Positions 22,538 to 31,913 of a stretch of 64,000 bases of DNA are shown here, one piece after another. Position 1 is the first letter of the stretch; each line of letters begins with the position of its first letter. The position numbers were made by a program, and so were the translations under genes. Source of the DNA: Humibacillus xanthopallidus (GTDB lineage Bacteria; Actinomycetota; Actinomycetes; Actinomycetales; Dermatophilaceae). Below the pieces are notes generated by a model, which was not told the origin of the DNA, searched no databases, and saw only the letters and a list, made by a program, of their open reading frames with translations. The stretch lies in contig NZ_VFQF01000001.1 of NCBI RefSeq assembly GCF_006717145.1, positions 1,426,001 through 1,490,000 on the forward strand. The letters run 5' to 3'.

Positions 22538-24583
22538 ATGCCCGCGCCCGCCACGCCCACCGGAGAGCTCGAGCGAGAGCAGGACTACCTCGACCACGCC
22601 CGGGCCGAGCTGGCGCGCATGCGCACGTCGGCCGAGCAGCTCGACGCCTCACGAGCGAGCGACGCGATCTCCGCAGAGGTGCTGAGTCGCGTCCTCGCGC
22701 GCCGCATCGCCTCGCTCCAGGACGACCCTCGCGCGACGCTCTTCTTCGGTCGGATCGACCTCGAGCCGTCGGACGGCCCGGCGGAGCAGTTCCACATCGG
22801 ACGCCGGCACGTCTCGGACGAGGCCGGCGACCCCGTCGTCGTCGACTGGCGGGCGCCGATCTCGACCGCGTTCTACCGCGCCTCGCCGACCGACCGGATG
22901 GACGTCGTGCTGCGCCGCCGCTTCGGGGTCGACCGGGGCCGGCTCACCGCGCTCGAGGACGAGCACCTGCGTGAGCGAGGGACGCCGACCTCGGGCACCG
23001 GCTCGCTCCTCGCCGCCGAGATCGAGCGCCCGCGTACCGGGCCGATGCGCGACATCGTCTCGACGATCCAGCCCGAGCAGGACGAGATCGTCCGCAGCGA
23101 CGTCGCCGTCAGCGTCTGCGTCCAGGGCGCCCCGGGCACCGGCAAGACCGCGGTGGGACTGCACCGCGCGGCGTGGCTGCTCTACTCGTTCCGCGAGCGC
23201 CTCGACCGCTCGGGGGTGCTCGTCGTCGGGCCGAACCGCGCGTTCCTCGACCACATCGGCGCCGTCCTGCCGTCGTTGGGAGAGGTTCGGGTCGGGCACG
23301 CGACCATCGAGAGCCTGCTCGACCACGCGCGGGTGCGTGCCGAGGAGCCGTCCGAGGTGGCGACCCTCAAGGGTGACGCGAGGCTCGCGGTCGTGCTGCG
23401 TCGCGCGGTGTGGTCGAGCCTCGTGCCTGCGACCGAGGCGCTCGTGGTGCCGCGCGGCGTGCGCAAGTGGCGCGTCCCGGCATACGAGGCCCGGGACCTC
23501 GTCGACGAGCTGGCCGCGCGGGGCGTGCGCTACTCGGCGGCGCGCGACCTGCTCCCCCAGCGCCTCGCGCACCACGTGCTGCTCGAGATGGAGCGGGCCG
23601 GCGACGCGCCTGACGACCGCGTGCAGGACGCCGTCGCGAGGTCCGCGGCGGTGAAGAAGTACGTCTCCTCGGTGTGGCCGGCGCTCGACCCGCAGGGCTT
23701 GCTGCACCGGCTGTGGTCCGACCCGGACGCGCTGCGAGCAGCGGCCGGCGATGACCTGACCGAGCACGAACAGTCGATCCTCTTGTGGGACAAGCCTGCT
23801 CGCACGAAGGGTTCGGCCAGGTGGTCGCGTGCCGACATGGCGCTGCTCGACGAGGTCGACGACCTGCTGCGTCGCGTGCCGAGCCTCGGTCACGTCGTGC
23901 TCGACGAGGCGCAGGACCTCTCCCCCATGCAGCTGCGCGCTGTCGGCCGGCGATGCTCGACGGGGTCGGTGACGGTGCTCGGTGACATCGCCCAGGGCAC
24001 GACGCCGTGGGCGACCGCGTCGTGGGCCGAGGCCATGCGCCACCTCGGCAAGGAGGACCACGACCTCGTCGTGCTCGACCGAGGCTTCCGTGTGCCGGCC
24101 CTCGTCATCGACTACGCCGCTCGGCTCCTGCCGCACATGGCTCCCGGGCTCGGCGCTCCGGTGTCGGTGCGCGACAACCCCGGACGGCTCGAGATCCGGC
24201 CCACTGACATTGCAGGACTCGACGGTGAGGTCGTGGCGGCGGTCGAGCAGGCCTGCGCCGCAGCGGGATCGGTCGGCGTCATCGTGCCTGACGCGAGCGT
24301 CGAGCGCGTCTCGGCGGCACTCGGATCAGCGGGCGTCCCGCACGGCCGGCTCGACCGCGACCACGGCGACGACGAGGACCACCAGGTCGAGGTCGTGCCG
24401 GCGAGCGTCGCCAAGGGTCTGGAGTTCGACCGCACCGTCGTCGTCGAGCCGGCCGCCATCGCGGCCGCGGAGCCCGACGAACGCACCGGTCTGCGCCGGC
24501 TCTACGTCGTGCTGACCCGAGCCGTGTCGGAGCTGACCATCGTGCACGCCGAGCCGCTGCCCGACGCACTGGGCGCGGCCTGA
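22538..24583 (+). CDS. HelD-like RNA polymerase recycling ATPase (UvrD/Rep superfamily 1)
   Basis: A 681-residue motor protein. The N-terminus is a charged helical arm ([18 protein letters not shown]), as in HelD proteins that push into the RNA polymerase secondary channel. The FFGRIDL and [14 protein letters not shown] block follows, then Walker [15 protein letters not shown] (about residue 197), the [11 protein letters not shown] Walker B/motif II near 455 and the motif VI region LTRAVSEL near 658. The family releases stalled polymerase from DNA; whether this copy acts in recycling or in drug protection is open. The ATG at 22538 has GAGAGG upstream. It is divergent from efp and convergent with the next gene. 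A second, different family member lies at 54243. Confidence 0.85.
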   Translation: MPAPATPTGELEREQDYLDHARAELARMRTSAEQLDASRASDAISAEVLSRVLARRIASLQDDPRATLFFGRIDLEPSDGPAEQFHIGRRHVSDEAGDPVVVDWRAPISTAFYRASPTDRMDVVLRRRFGVDRGRLTALEDEHLRERGTPTSGTGSLLAAEIERPRTGPMRDIVSTIQPEQDEIVRSDVAVSVCVQGAPGTGKTAVGLHRAAWLLYSFRERLDRSGVLVVGPNRAFLDHIGAVLPSLGEVRVGHATIESLLDHARVRAEEPSEVATLKGDARLAVVLRRAVWSSLVPATEALVVPRGVRKWRVPAYEARDLVDELAARGVRYSAARDLLPQRLAHHVLLEMERAGDAPDDRVQDAVARSAAVKKYVSSVWPALDPQGLLHRLWSDPDALRAAAGDDLTEHEQSILLWDKPARTKGSARWSRADMALLDEVDDLLRRVPSLGHVVLDEAQDLSPMQLRAVGRRCSTGSVTVLGDIAQGTTPWATASWAEAMRHLGKEDHDLVVLDRGFRVPALVIDYAARLLPHMAPGLGAPVSVRDNPGRLEIRPTDIAGLDGEVVAAVEQACAAAGSVGVIVPDASVERVSAALGSAGVPHGRLDRDHGDDEDHQVEVVPASVAKGLEFDRTVVVEPAAIAAAEPDERTGLRRLYVVLTRAVSELTIVHAEPLPDALGAA

Positions 24584-24590
24584 CAGCGAC

Positions 24591-24929
24591 TCAGCCGAGC
24601 CCCTGGTGTCCCGCCCACCGCTCGGCAGCCCGGTCGGCGGCCGAGGTGACGAGGGCGGCAAGCTCCGGCCGGTCGGGCACGGTGAAGGACACGTAGGCGC
24701 CGCGCCCGCCCTCGACCGGCCGGCCGTATGCCTTGGCTGCGAGGTGCCCGTCAGGCAGCATCCGGACGTTGAGGGTGTCGAGCCGGAACTCCTGGCCGCG
24801 GCGGGTGTCGGTCCACCGCAGCGCCTCGGGGATGGTCACGTTGATCGCCATCGCGCTGACGACGAGCGCCTCGTCCTCACTCATGACAGCAGGCTCCCAC
24901 GAGGCCGCGGCTGGTGCGGTGTCAGACAC
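24591..24929 (-). CDS. Hypothetical protein
   Basis: A 112-residue protein I do not recognise. The GTG start at 24927-24929 overlaps the stop of the dioxygenase-like gene by eight bases; an ATG at 24882-24884 with GGGAG upstream is an alternative and would give 97 residues. The sequence is soluble, with AMAINVTIPEALRW, FRLDTLNVRMLPDGHLAAKAYGRPV and a C-terminal helix (AALVTSAADRAAERW). It looks like a small alpha/beta domain. It ends seven bases from the HelD stop, tail to tail. Confidence 0.5.
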   Translation of the reverse strand: MSDTAPAAASWEPAVMSEDEALVVSAMAINVTIPEALRWTDTRRGQEFRLDTLNVRMLPDGHLAAKAYGRPVEGGRGAYVSFTVPDRPELAALVTSAADRAAERWAGHQGLG

Positions 24930-25830
24930 CGATCGTCAGGGCTGCGGTGTAGCCGGACGACGCGCTGCCCGACATCGTCGCGAGCTGGTGGATGCCGCCG
25001 TCGTCGCCGAAGACGTTGTCGCGCTGGAGGCTCACCTGCGAGAGGTTGCCGACGCTCTGCTCGTAGCCGCTCGTCGCATAGACCGCGTCGCACGCCGTCT
25101 GGGGCAGGGCGATCTGCGAGGTCTTGACGATCGGCCCGCTCGAGGTCGCGTCGCCGACCTTCTCGTAGACCTCGAAGTGGATGTGCGGCCAGCGACCCGA
25201 GTAGCAGGCGGGGAAGACCGAGGTGAAGGTCGCGGTGCCGGACTCGTCGGTGGGCTGTACGCCGCGGAGGTAGTTCTCGTCGGCCGCTCCCTCGCTGTAC
25301 ATCGAGTAGTTGCCGTCGCGGTCGCAGTGCCAGACGTAGACGGCTGCGCCGACGAGGGCCGAGCTCGTCGCGAGGTCCTTCACGGTCAGCTTGATCGTGA
25401 GGGGCACGCCCTGTGCGGTCGTCGTCGAGGAGCCGAAGCTGCTGCGGATGTCCTGGCGCACGATGCCCGAGTCGTCGAGGACGTTCTGGCCGTTGGACCC
25501 GTCGCCCGGGTAGGGCCCGGCCGTCTCGTCAGGCGCCTCGACGAGGTCGGTGCCGGCGTTCGCCGCTGCCGTCGCCCCCGAGGTGGACCCCGAGACGACC
25601 CCAGGGGCGGCTGCACTCGTGGTCGAGGTGGTCGTCGTGGCCTGCGGCGTCGCGGCGCTGCACGCGGCGAGCGCGCCGGCGACCCCGAGACCACCGAAGA
25701 GGGCGAGCGCCCGGCGCCGGTCGACGAGCGTCCGGATGTCGTAGACGAGGCCACGGTCGTGGTCCTCGATCTCGGTGCCGTGCTCGTCGATCCACTCGTG
25801 CTCGGGAGCCGAGGGTGTGTGCGCTGCCAT
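24922..25830 (-). CDS. Secreted intradiol ring-cleavage dioxygenase-like lipoprotein
   Basis: A 302-residue protein. Residues 36-60 read DRRRALALFGGLGVAGALAAC, an arginine-rich signal with lipobox (LAAC), which suggests Tat export and lipid anchoring. A Thr/Ser/Ala-rich linker follows, then the protocatechuate 3,4-dioxygenase-like fold: ETAGPYPGDG, AAVYVWHCDRDGNYSMYSEG, and CYSGRWPHIHFEVY, which carry the Tyr and His ligands of the non-haem iron. Extracellular members are known in actinobacteria, but the substrate is unknown. The start ATG (25828-25830) faces the tetR gene across a 168-base spacer with two inverted repeats. Confidence 0.85.
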   Translation of the reverse strand: MAAHTPSAPEHEWIDEHGTEIEDHDRGLVYDIRTLVDRRRALALFGGLGVAGALAACSAATPQATTTTSTTSAAAPGVVSGSTSGATAAANAGTDLVEAPDETAGPYPGDGSNGQNVLDDSGIVRQDIRSSFGSSTTTAQGVPLTIKLTVKDLATSSALVGAAVYVWHCDRDGNYSMYSEGAADENYLRGVQPTDESGTATFTSVFPACYSGRWPHIHFEVYEKVGDATSSGPIVKTSQIALPQTACDAVYATSGYEQSVGNLSQVSLQRDNVFGDDGGIHQLATMSGSASSGYTAALTIGV

Positions 25831-25964
25831 GACGGACCTTTCGTCGCGGGAACCGGCGGTCCCTCCTCCGAGGAGTCTGGGAGCGGCGTCCATGACGGAC
25901 CCTTGTCCCCTCTGTGCGGTGTCTGTGACGTGCAGGGCCGTCTCGGCGCGCGAACCTTCGCTGC

Positions 25965-26000
25965 ATAGGAGGTTACCTATATGTGTTAGGTTCGTCCTAT
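25965..26000. promoter_or_regulatory. Double operator and promoter of the tetR gene
   Basis: Two consecutive inverted repeats of the form TAGG-N(5-6)-CCTA lie at 25966-25979 (ATAGG-AGGTTA-CCTAT when extended to 25965-25980) and 25987-25999 (TAGG-TTCGT-CCTA). The second overlaps the tetR start codon. TAGGTT at 25987-25992 is a good -10 hexamer only six bases before the ATG, so the mRNA is probably leaderless. The AT-rich block is unlike its surroundings. TetR autoregulation, and control of the divergent dioxygenase, is inferred. Confidence 0.6.
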
Positions 26001-26595
26001 GGCACGCGCGCAGCTGACGACGTCGACGGTCATCGCCCGCGCCGCGGAACAGGCCGACGCGTCGGGGTTCGACTCCGTCAGCCTCGCCGCGGTCGCACGC
26101 TCGTTCGGAGTTCGCACGCCCAGCCTCTACGAGCACGTCCGCGATCTGGCTGCGTTGCGAGACGGGGTCACGGTTCTCGCTCTGGACGAGCTGGCGACCC
26201 TGATCAGTGACGCCGTCGCCGGTCGGGCCCAGAGGGATGCCCTGCTCGGGCTGTTTTCGGCGCATCGCACCTACGCGCAGACTCGTCCCGGCTGTTGGGA
26301 GTCGCTCCAACGGCGCGCCGGGCCCGAGGCGGTCAGCGCGCCCGCCGCCCAGCGGATGGTGCGCGTCATCGACGCGGTCCTGCGGGGCTACGGCATCCGC
26401 GACGGGGACCGGACCCACGCCACGCGGATCGTGGGTGCGGCTCTCAACGGCTTCCTCAACCTCGAGCGCATCGGCAGCTTCGCGCACAGCGAGCCCGCTC
26501 CGGATCAGTCCTGGACCGAGCTGCTCGACTCGCTCCACTTCCTGCTCGTGCACTGGCATGACCGCAGCCCACTCGAGCAGAAAGAACCCTCGTGA
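25999..26595 (+). CDS. TetR-family regulator (WHG-type C-terminal domain)
   Basis: A 198-residue regulator. The N-terminal helix-turn-helix reads SLAAVARSFGVRTPSLYEHVRDLAALRDGV (about residues 28-58). The C-terminal part, with RRAGPEAVSAPAAQRMVRVIDAVLRGYG and ALNGFLNLERIGSF, fits the TetR C-terminal WHG-like domain. Its stop overlaps the GTG of the SGNH hydrolase by four bases, so the two are coupled. The double operator at its start suggests tight autoregulation. The ligand is unknown. Confidence 0.85.
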   Translation: MARAQLTTSTVIARAAEQADASGFDSVSLAAVARSFGVRTPSLYEHVRDLAALRDGVTVLALDELATLISDAVAGRAQRDALLGLFSAHRTYAQTRPGCWESLQRRAGPEAVSAPAAQRMVRVIDAVLRGYGIRDGDRTHATRIVGAALNGFLNLERIGSFAHSEPAPDQSWTELLDSLHFLLVHWHDRSPLEQKEPS

Positions 26596-27776
26596 CCACG
26601 ACGATGACCGCGACGCCACTCACCGCCGACCTCGTCATCGGCGCGGCGGAGCTCGAACGCACGGCGCGGGGCCTGCGCCCCCACCGACTCCCCCGACCCA
26701 TCCGGGAGCGCTTCGCCGATCCTCAGCTCTCGCTCATGGAGGCCCAGCCCTCAGGGGTGCGCATCGCGGTCAGCACGACGGCCCGCCGCCTCTCGCTCGA
26801 GCTGCTCTCCACCCGAGTGGCCTACCGGGGCCTGCCACGCGCGAGGGGGGTCGTCGACGTCACGGTCGACGGCGCCGCGCACAGCTCACACGCCTTGACC
26901 CGGGGCGACGCCATCGAGCTGAACATGCAGACGGGCGCCAGCACGATGACGTCGGGTGACCCCGACCTCGTCGTGATCGACGGCCTCGAGGCCGGCGAGA
27001 AGACGATCGAGATCTGGTTGCCGCACAACGAGCAGGTCGACGTGGTGGCCCTGCACACGGACGCACCGGTGCGCCCGGCACAACGCACCGGACCCGTGTG
27101 GCTCCACCACGGCAGCTCGATCAGCCACGGCTCCAACGCGACCAGCCCGACCGGCATCTGGCCGGCGGTCGCTGCTCGCAGAGCGCACGCCCAGCTGCAC
27201 AACCTCGGCTTCGGCGGCAGCGCCCTCGTCGACCCGTTCATGGCCCGGCACATGCGCGACGCCAAGGCAGATCTCATCAGCGCCAAGCTCGGCATCAACG
27301 TCATCAACCACGACTCGATGCGGCTGCGCAGCTTCGTCCCCGCGGTCCACGGCTTCCTCGACACCATCCGCGACGGCCACCCCGAGACGCCGCTGCTGCT
27401 CATCTCGCCGATCTTCTGCGGGATCCACGAGAACACCCCCGGCCCGGGAGCCATCGACCCCGCCGCACTGGGGTCCGGCGTCATGCGGTTCGTCGCCACC
27501 GGCACCGAGGGTGACACCGCTGGCGGCCGCCTGACCCTGCGGGTCGTCCGCCGAGCGCTCGAAGAGATCGTCGCTGCGCGGTCAGACGACCCCAACCTGC
27601 ACCACCTCGACGGGCTCGAGCTCTACGGTGAGCACGACGCGAGCGCCCTGCCCCTGCCGGACGGGCTCCACCCGGACACGGCCACCCACGCCCTCATCGG
27701 CAAGCGGTTCGCCGAGATCGCGTTCGGCGCCGGAGGCCCCTTCGACGCGCGGGCCGCGGGGACGCAGTCGGGGTGA
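26592..27776 (+). CDS. SGNH/GDSL-type hydrolase
   Basis: A 394-residue protein of the SGNH hydrolase superfamily. A beta-sandwich-like N-terminal region (residues about 15-150) is followed by the catalytic domain. The nucleophile block is HHGSSISHGS near residue 172, the glycine block NLGFGGSAL near 206, the Asn block LGINVIN near 233, and the Asp/His block LPDGLHPDT near 354. No signal peptide is visible, so it probably acts in the cytoplasm on an ester, possibly a carbohydrate ester. The GTG start overlaps the tetR stop (GTGA). Confidence 0.8.
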   Translation: MTTTMTATPLTADLVIGAAELERTARGLRPHRLPRPIRERFADPQLSLMEAQPSGVRIAVSTTARRLSLELLSTRVAYRGLPRARGVVDVTVDGAAHSSHALTRGDAIELNMQTGASTMTSGDPDLVVIDGLEAGEKTIEIWLPHNEQVDVVALHTDAPVRPAQRTGPVWLHHGSSISHGSNATSPTGIWPAVAARRAHAQLHNLGFGGSALVDPFMARHMRDAKADLISAKLGINVINHDSMRLRSFVPAVHGFLDTIRDGHPETPLLLISPIFCGIHENTPGPGAIDPAALGSGVMRFVATGTEGDTAGGRLTLRVVRRALEEIVAARSDDPNLHHLDGLELYGEHDASALPLPDGLHPDTATHALIGKRFAEIAFGAGGPFDARAAGTQSG

Positions 27777-27804
27777 CGGCCCTCGTCGTCGCGGCCGCCT
27801 GGTG

Positions 27805-28242
27805 TCAGATGAGGGCGCGGAGGGCGAGCAGGTAGGACTGCAGGCCGAAGCCGGCGACCGTCCCCGTCGCGACCGGCGCCACGACCGAGGTGCGGCGGAA
27901 GTCCTCGCGCGACGCGGGGTTGCTCAGGTGCACCTCGACGAGGCTGCGCCCGCTCGTGGTCACGATGGCGCAGGCGTCGCGGACGGCATACGAGTAGTGC
28001 GTCCACGCGCCGGGGTTGATGACGACGTCGGCGCCCGCGTCGACGGCCTCGTGCAGCCAGTCGACCATCTCGCCCTCGTGGTTGGTCTGCCGGCAGTCGG
28101 CGAGCAGCCCGAGCGCACCCGCCTCCCGCGAGACCGCGGAGTGCACGTCGTCGAGCGTGTCGGAGCCGTAGACCTCCGGCTCGCGGGTGCCCAGCCGGTC
28201 GAGGTTGGGCCCGGAGAGGACGAAGACGAGGGGTGCCGTCAT
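27805..28242 (-). CDS. aroQ: 3-dehydroquinate dehydratase, type II
   Basis: Third shikimate-pathway step. The 145-residue product has FVLSGPNLDRLGTREPEVYG with the catalytic tyrosine region, QTNHEGEMVDWLHEA, INPGAWTHYSYAVRDA and HLSNPASRE, all type II hallmarks. The ATG is at 28240-28242. It follows aroB by nine bases in the conserved aroC-aroK-aroB-aroQ-efp order, although here a 5-kb block separates it from efp. Confidence 0.96.
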   Translation of the reverse strand: MTAPLVFVLSGPNLDRLGTREPEVYGSDTLDDVHSAVSREAGALGLLADCRQTNHEGEMVDWLHEAVDAGADVVINPGAWTHYSYAVRDACAIVTTSGRSLVEVHLSNPASREDFRRTSVVAPVATGTVAGFGLQSYLLALRALI

Positions 28243-28251
28243 GCCGCGAGT

Positions 28252-29379
28252 CTAGTGAGCAGCCGCGCTCGCAGGCCCGGCGACGAGCCGGTATGCCGCG
28301 TGCAGCATCTCGTCGGACGGCCCGACGAGACGGGTCGGCCGGGCCAGCCCGTCGAGCACGACGAAGCGCAGCGTCGAGCCGCGCGACTTCTTGTCGCGCC
28401 GCATCGTGGTGAGCAGCTCGTCCCAGCGCCCGGCGGCATACGTCGTGGGGAGCCCGAGCGACTCGAGCACCGACCGGTGACGGTCCACGAGCGCGTCGCC
28501 CTCCGGGCCGCTGAGGTGCCCGGCGAGACGGGCGAGCTCCGCGACGTAGACCATGCCCACGCCGACCGCCTCCCCGTGGCGCCAGGAGTAGTGCTCGACC
28601 TGCTCGATGGCGTGGCCGAAGGTGTGGCCGTAGTTGAGGATCTCGCGCAGCGAGCTCTCGCGCAGGTCGGCGGCGACGACGTCGGCCTTGACCCGGACCG
28701 CGCGCTCGATGAGCTCGCGCAGGTGGGGGTTGGCCGCGCTGCGGGCCCGGTCGGGGTCGTCGGCGACGGCCGACTCGACGAGGTCGAGGATGACCGGGTC
28801 TGCGATGAAGCCGCACTTGACCACCTCGGCCAGCCCCGCGACGAGGTCGGCCTGCGGCAGCGTTGCGAGCACGTCGACGTCGCACAGCACGCCGGCGGGC
28901 GGGTGGAAGGCGCCGACGAGGTTCTTGCCCTCGGCGGTGTTGATGCCGGTCTTGCCCCCGACCGCGGCGTCGACCATGCCGAGCAGCGTCGTCGGCACCT
29001 GGACGACGCGCACACCGCGAAGCCACGACGCCGCGACGAAGCCCGCGAGGTCGGTGACCGTGCCCCCGCCGACACCGACGACCGCGTCGGTGCGGGTGAA
29101 GCCGGCCTGCCCCAGCTGCGCCCACAGCCCGGCGGCGACGGACGTGGTCTTGGCCGCCTCGGCGTCGGGCACCTCGGCGAGGTGGACGGCATACCCCCGC
29201 TCGCGCAGCGCGTCGGAGACCGCGCCGCTGAGGGCCGGCAGGGTGGGCGGGTGGACGACGAGCACCCGCTCGACGTCGGCGCCGAGGAGGTCGGCGACCC
29301 GCCCGAGCACCCCGGACCCGATGACGACGTCGTAGTCGTCGCCGACGGCGATCGTCGTCGTCTCCGGCGCAGCGCTCAC
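28252..29379 (-). CDS. aroB: 3-dehydroquinate synthase
   Basis: Second shikimate-pathway step, NAD- and metal-dependent. The 375-residue product shows the nucleotide-binding VVGVGGGTVTDLAGFVAASWLRG (written here in parts: VGGGTVTDLAGF), the PTTLLGMVDAAVGGKTGIN substrate loop, and metal ligands in LNYGHTFGHAIE and HGEAV. The GTG at 29377-29379 overlaps the aroK stop by four bases (GTGA) and is the natural start; the longer open frame upstream lies inside aroK and aroC. Confidence 0.95.
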   Translation of the reverse strand: MSAAPETTTIAVGDDYDVVIGSGVLGRVADLLGADVERVLVVHPPTLPALSGAVSDALRERGYAVHLAEVPDAEAAKTTSVAAGLWAQLGQAGFTRTDAVVGVGGGTVTDLAGFVAASWLRGVRVVQVPTTLLGMVDAAVGGKTGINTAEGKNLVGAFHPPAGVLCDVDVLATLPQADLVAGLAEVVKCGFIADPVILDLVESAVADDPDRARSAANPHLRELIERAVRVKADVVAADLRESSLREILNYGHTFGHAIEQVEHYSWRHGEAVGVGMVYVAELARLAGHLSGPEGDALVDRHRSVLESLGLPTTYAAGRWDELLTTMRRDKKSRGSTLRFVVLDGLARPTRLVGPSDEMLHAAYRLVAGPASAAAH

Positions 29380-29933
29380 GCCGTCGCCACCCCCGTCGCC
29401 TCGAGCTCGGCGATGACCGCGTCGACGATCTCGTCGGGGGTGCGCCCGGCAGTGTCGACGCGCACCGTGGCGACGCGTTCGTACGTGGGCCGGCGCACCT
29501 TCATCATCGCGATCCACGACGCGCGGGGGTTGACCGAGAGGAGCGGTCGCGAGCGGTCGAAGCCGATGCGCTTGCTCGCGTCGGCGATGGCGACGTCGAG
29601 GAAGACGACCGTGTGCCCGGCCAGCACCGCCTCGCTGAGCGGGTCCATGACCGCTCCCCCGCCGAGCGCCACGACACCCCGCTCGTCGGCGAGCGAGCGC
29701 GCGACCTCCGCGCGCTCGAGGTCGCGGAAGGCCGCCTCGCCGTCGTCGACGAAGATGTCGGAGATCGAGCGCCCCTCGGCCGCCTCGACGGCGGCGTCGA
29801 CGTCGTGGAACGGCACGCCGAGACGCTCGGCGAGCAGCGCCCCGACCGTCGTCTTGCCCGCACCGGGCGGGCCGACGACGACGGCGGCCGGACGCGGGGC
29901 CGTGCCCTCGGGCGTGGGTTCGTGAGCGTTCAC
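29376..29933 (-). CDS. aroK: Shikimate kinase
   Basis: Phosphorylates shikimate. The 185-residue product has the P-loop [12 protein letters not shown] (about residues 20-31), FHDVD for shikimate, [10 protein letters not shown] near 90 and the lid arginine in DRSRPLL. The P-loop is GPPGAGKT rather than the more common GxMGAGKS, which is a small deviation. The GTG at 29931-29933 overlaps the aroC stop by four bases; another GTG sits directly before it. Confidence 0.93.
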   Translation of the reverse strand: MNAHEPTPEGTAPRPAAVVVGPPGAGKTTVGALLAERLGVPFHDVDAAVEAAEGRSISDIFVDDGEAAFRDLERAEVARSLADERGVVALGGGAVMDPLSEAVLAGHTVVFLDVAIADASKRIGFDRSRPLLSVNPRASWIAMMKVRRPTYERVATVRVDTAGRTPDEIVDAVIAELEATGVATA

Positions 29934-31150
29934 CACGTGCGCAGCCCTTCGCGGATGCCGTCGAGGTATGCCGTGTGGTTGCGTGCCGTCTCGGTGACCG
30001 AGTCGCCCCCGAACTTCTCGAGGCACGACTGGGCGAGCACGAGCGCGACCATCGCCTCGGCGACGACACCTGCCGCCGGCACCGCGCAGACGTCGGAGCG
30101 CTGGTGGATCGCGGTGGCGGCCTCCCCGGTCGCGACGTCGACCGTCGACAGCGCCCTCGGCACGGTGCTGATCGGCTTCATCGCGGCCCGGACGCGCAGG
30201 ACCTGGCCCGTCGACATGCCGCCCTCGGTGCCGCCGGCGCGGCCGGTGCGGCGCGTGATGACACCGTCGACGAGCTCCATCTCGTCGTGGGCCTGCGACC
30301 CTCGACGGCGAGCGGTCTCGAAGCCGTCGCCGACCTCGACCCCCTTGATGGCCTGGATGCTCATGAGCGCCTGGGCGAGCTGGCCGTCGAGCTTGCGGTC
30401 CCAGTGGACGTGCGAGCCGAGGCCCGGCGGCAACCCGTAGGCGAGCACCTCGACGACACCACCGAGGGTGTCGCCGTCCTTCTTCGCCGCATCGACCTCG
30501 GCCACCATGGCCGCGGACCCCTCGGGGTCGAAGGCGCGCACCGGGTCGGCGTCTAGGCGCTCGACGTCGTCGGGCGTCGGGAGGGCGGCCCCGGCGGGCA
30601 CGCCCGCCGTGCCGATCGAGACCGTGTGCGAGACGAGCTGGATGCCGTAGGCCTGCTCGAGGAAGCGCGCCGCGATCTCACCGAGCGCCACGCGCGCCGC
30701 GGTCTCACGGGCCGAGGCGCGCTCGAGGATCGGCCGCGCGTCGTCGTGACCGTACTTCTGCATGCCGACGAGGTCGGCGTGGCCGGGGCGCGGGCGGGTC
30801 AGCGGCTTGTTGCGCGCGACCTCCTTCTCCGCGTTGACGTCGTCGGAGGCGGCGTAGTCCTGCTCGCTCACGACCTCGGGGCTCATCACCGTCGTCCACT
30901 TCGGCCACTCGCTGTTGCCGATGCGCACGGCGATCGGCGAGCCGAGCGTCATGCCGTGCCGCAGGCCGCCGAGGAACTCGACCTCGTCCTGCTCGAACTT
31001 CATCCGGGCCCCACGGCCGTAGCCGAGCCGCCGCCGCGACAGGGCCGCCTGCAGGTCCTTCGCCCCGACCTCGACGCCTGCGGGCAGGCCCTCGATCATG
31101 GCGACGAGTGCGGGCCCGTGCGACTCACCGGCCGTCAACCAACGCAACAT
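29930..31150 (-). CDS. aroC: Chorismate synthase
   Basis: Final shikimate-pathway step, FMN-dependent. The 406-residue product begins [18 protein letters not shown] (AGESHG signature 1) and has [28 protein letters not shown] (signature 2-like) and the [17 protein letters not shown] region near the C-terminus. Length is normal. It heads the aroC-aroK-aroB-aroQ operon, with GTGA overlaps at two junctions. Confidence 0.97.
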   Translation of the reverse strand: MLRWLTAGESHGPALVAMIEGLPAGVEVGAKDLQAALSRRRLGYGRGARMKFEQDEVEFLGGLRHGMTLGSPIAVRIGNSEWPKWTTVMSPEVVSEQDYAASDDVNAEKEVARNKPLTRPRPGHADLVGMQKYGHDDARPILERASARETAARVALGEIAARFLEQAYGIQLVSHTVSIGTAGVPAGAALPTPDDVERLDADPVRAFDPEGSAAMVAEVDAAKKDGDTLGGVVEVLAYGLPPGLGSHVHWDRKLDGQLAQALMSIQAIKGVEVGDGFETARRRGSQAHDEMELVDGVITRRTGRAGGTEGGMSTGQVLRVRAAMKPISTVPRALSTVDVATGEAATAIHQRSDVCAVPAAGVVAEAMVALVLAQSCLEKFGGDSVTETARNHTAYLDGIREGLRTW

Positions 31151-31211
31151 TCCCCGATCCTCCCACGCACCCAGGCTGCTCCCCCGACCCGCCCGGCACG
31201 CGGGACACCGC

Positions 31212-31913
31212 TCAGATGATCGGAGCCAGCTCCACGACGAGGGCGATGAGGGTGCCGACGAGCATCCAGGGGCCGAAGGCGATGTCGTCCTTGCGGGTGC
31301 CCCGCCGCACGACGATGCGCCCCACGCCGTAGACGCCCGCGAGCAGGAAGGCGGCGAACGTCGCGACGAGCGTCGCAGTCACGCTGACGTAGCCGGTCGC
31401 GAGCCCGACGAGCCCGGCGAGGGTCACGTCACCGAGCCCGAAGCCGCTGCCGAGCAGCGCGGCGAGGACGGCGAGGACGAGGTAGATCACCCACAGGACG
31501 AGCCCCGCGACTGCGGCACGCCGCAGGGCGGCCCAGTCCCCCGACGCGAGCGACGCGAGCGCGAGCTGCCCCACGAGCAGGGGGTATGCCGGCCGGGTGA
31601 GTCCCCGGGGCAGCCGGTGCACGTCCGCGTCGACCCACGCGAGCGCGACCGCGACGAACGCGAAGCCGAGGTAGGCCGGGGTGAGGGCCCACTCCGAGAG
31701 GGGCCCGAAGCGCCAGGCGAGCAGCCCCCAGAGCAGCGCCATCGCGACGGGCACGACGGCGATCGGGGCACGAGGTGGCGGACCGGTCTCGTCGTCGAGC
31801 CGGTAGCCGCCGGTCACGAGACGGCGACGCAGCACCTCACCGACGGCCGCGCCGGCGAGGGCCAGCACGGCGACGAACCACCACGGGGTCGCCGGGAAGG
31901 CGGTCCACGTCAT
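31212..31913 (-). CDS. Prepilin peptidase, A24 family (single-domain)
   Basis: A 233-residue membrane protein with about seven hydrophobic segments. The two catalytic aspartates are in [13 protein letters not shown] (about residue 93) and [11 protein letters not shown] (about 159, the GxGD motif). The N-terminal methylase domain of longer enzymes is missing, as in many actinobacterial forms. No pilin or secretion genes are in the window. The ATG at 31911-31913 overlaps the aroE stop by four bases (ATGA); it is frequently found beside aroE/aroC in actinobacteria. Confidence 0.85.
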   Translation of the reverse strand: MTWTAFPATPWWFVAVLALAGAAVGEVLRRRLVTGGYRLDDETGPPPRAPIAVVPVAMALLWGLLAWRFGPLSEWALTPAYLGFAFVAVALAWVDADVHRLPRGLTRPAYPLLVGQLALASLASGDWAALRRAAVAGLVLWVIYLVLAVLAALLGSGFGLGDVTLAGLVGLATGYVSVTATLVATFAAFLLAGVYGVGRIVVRRGTRKDDIAFGPWMLVGTLIALVVELAPII

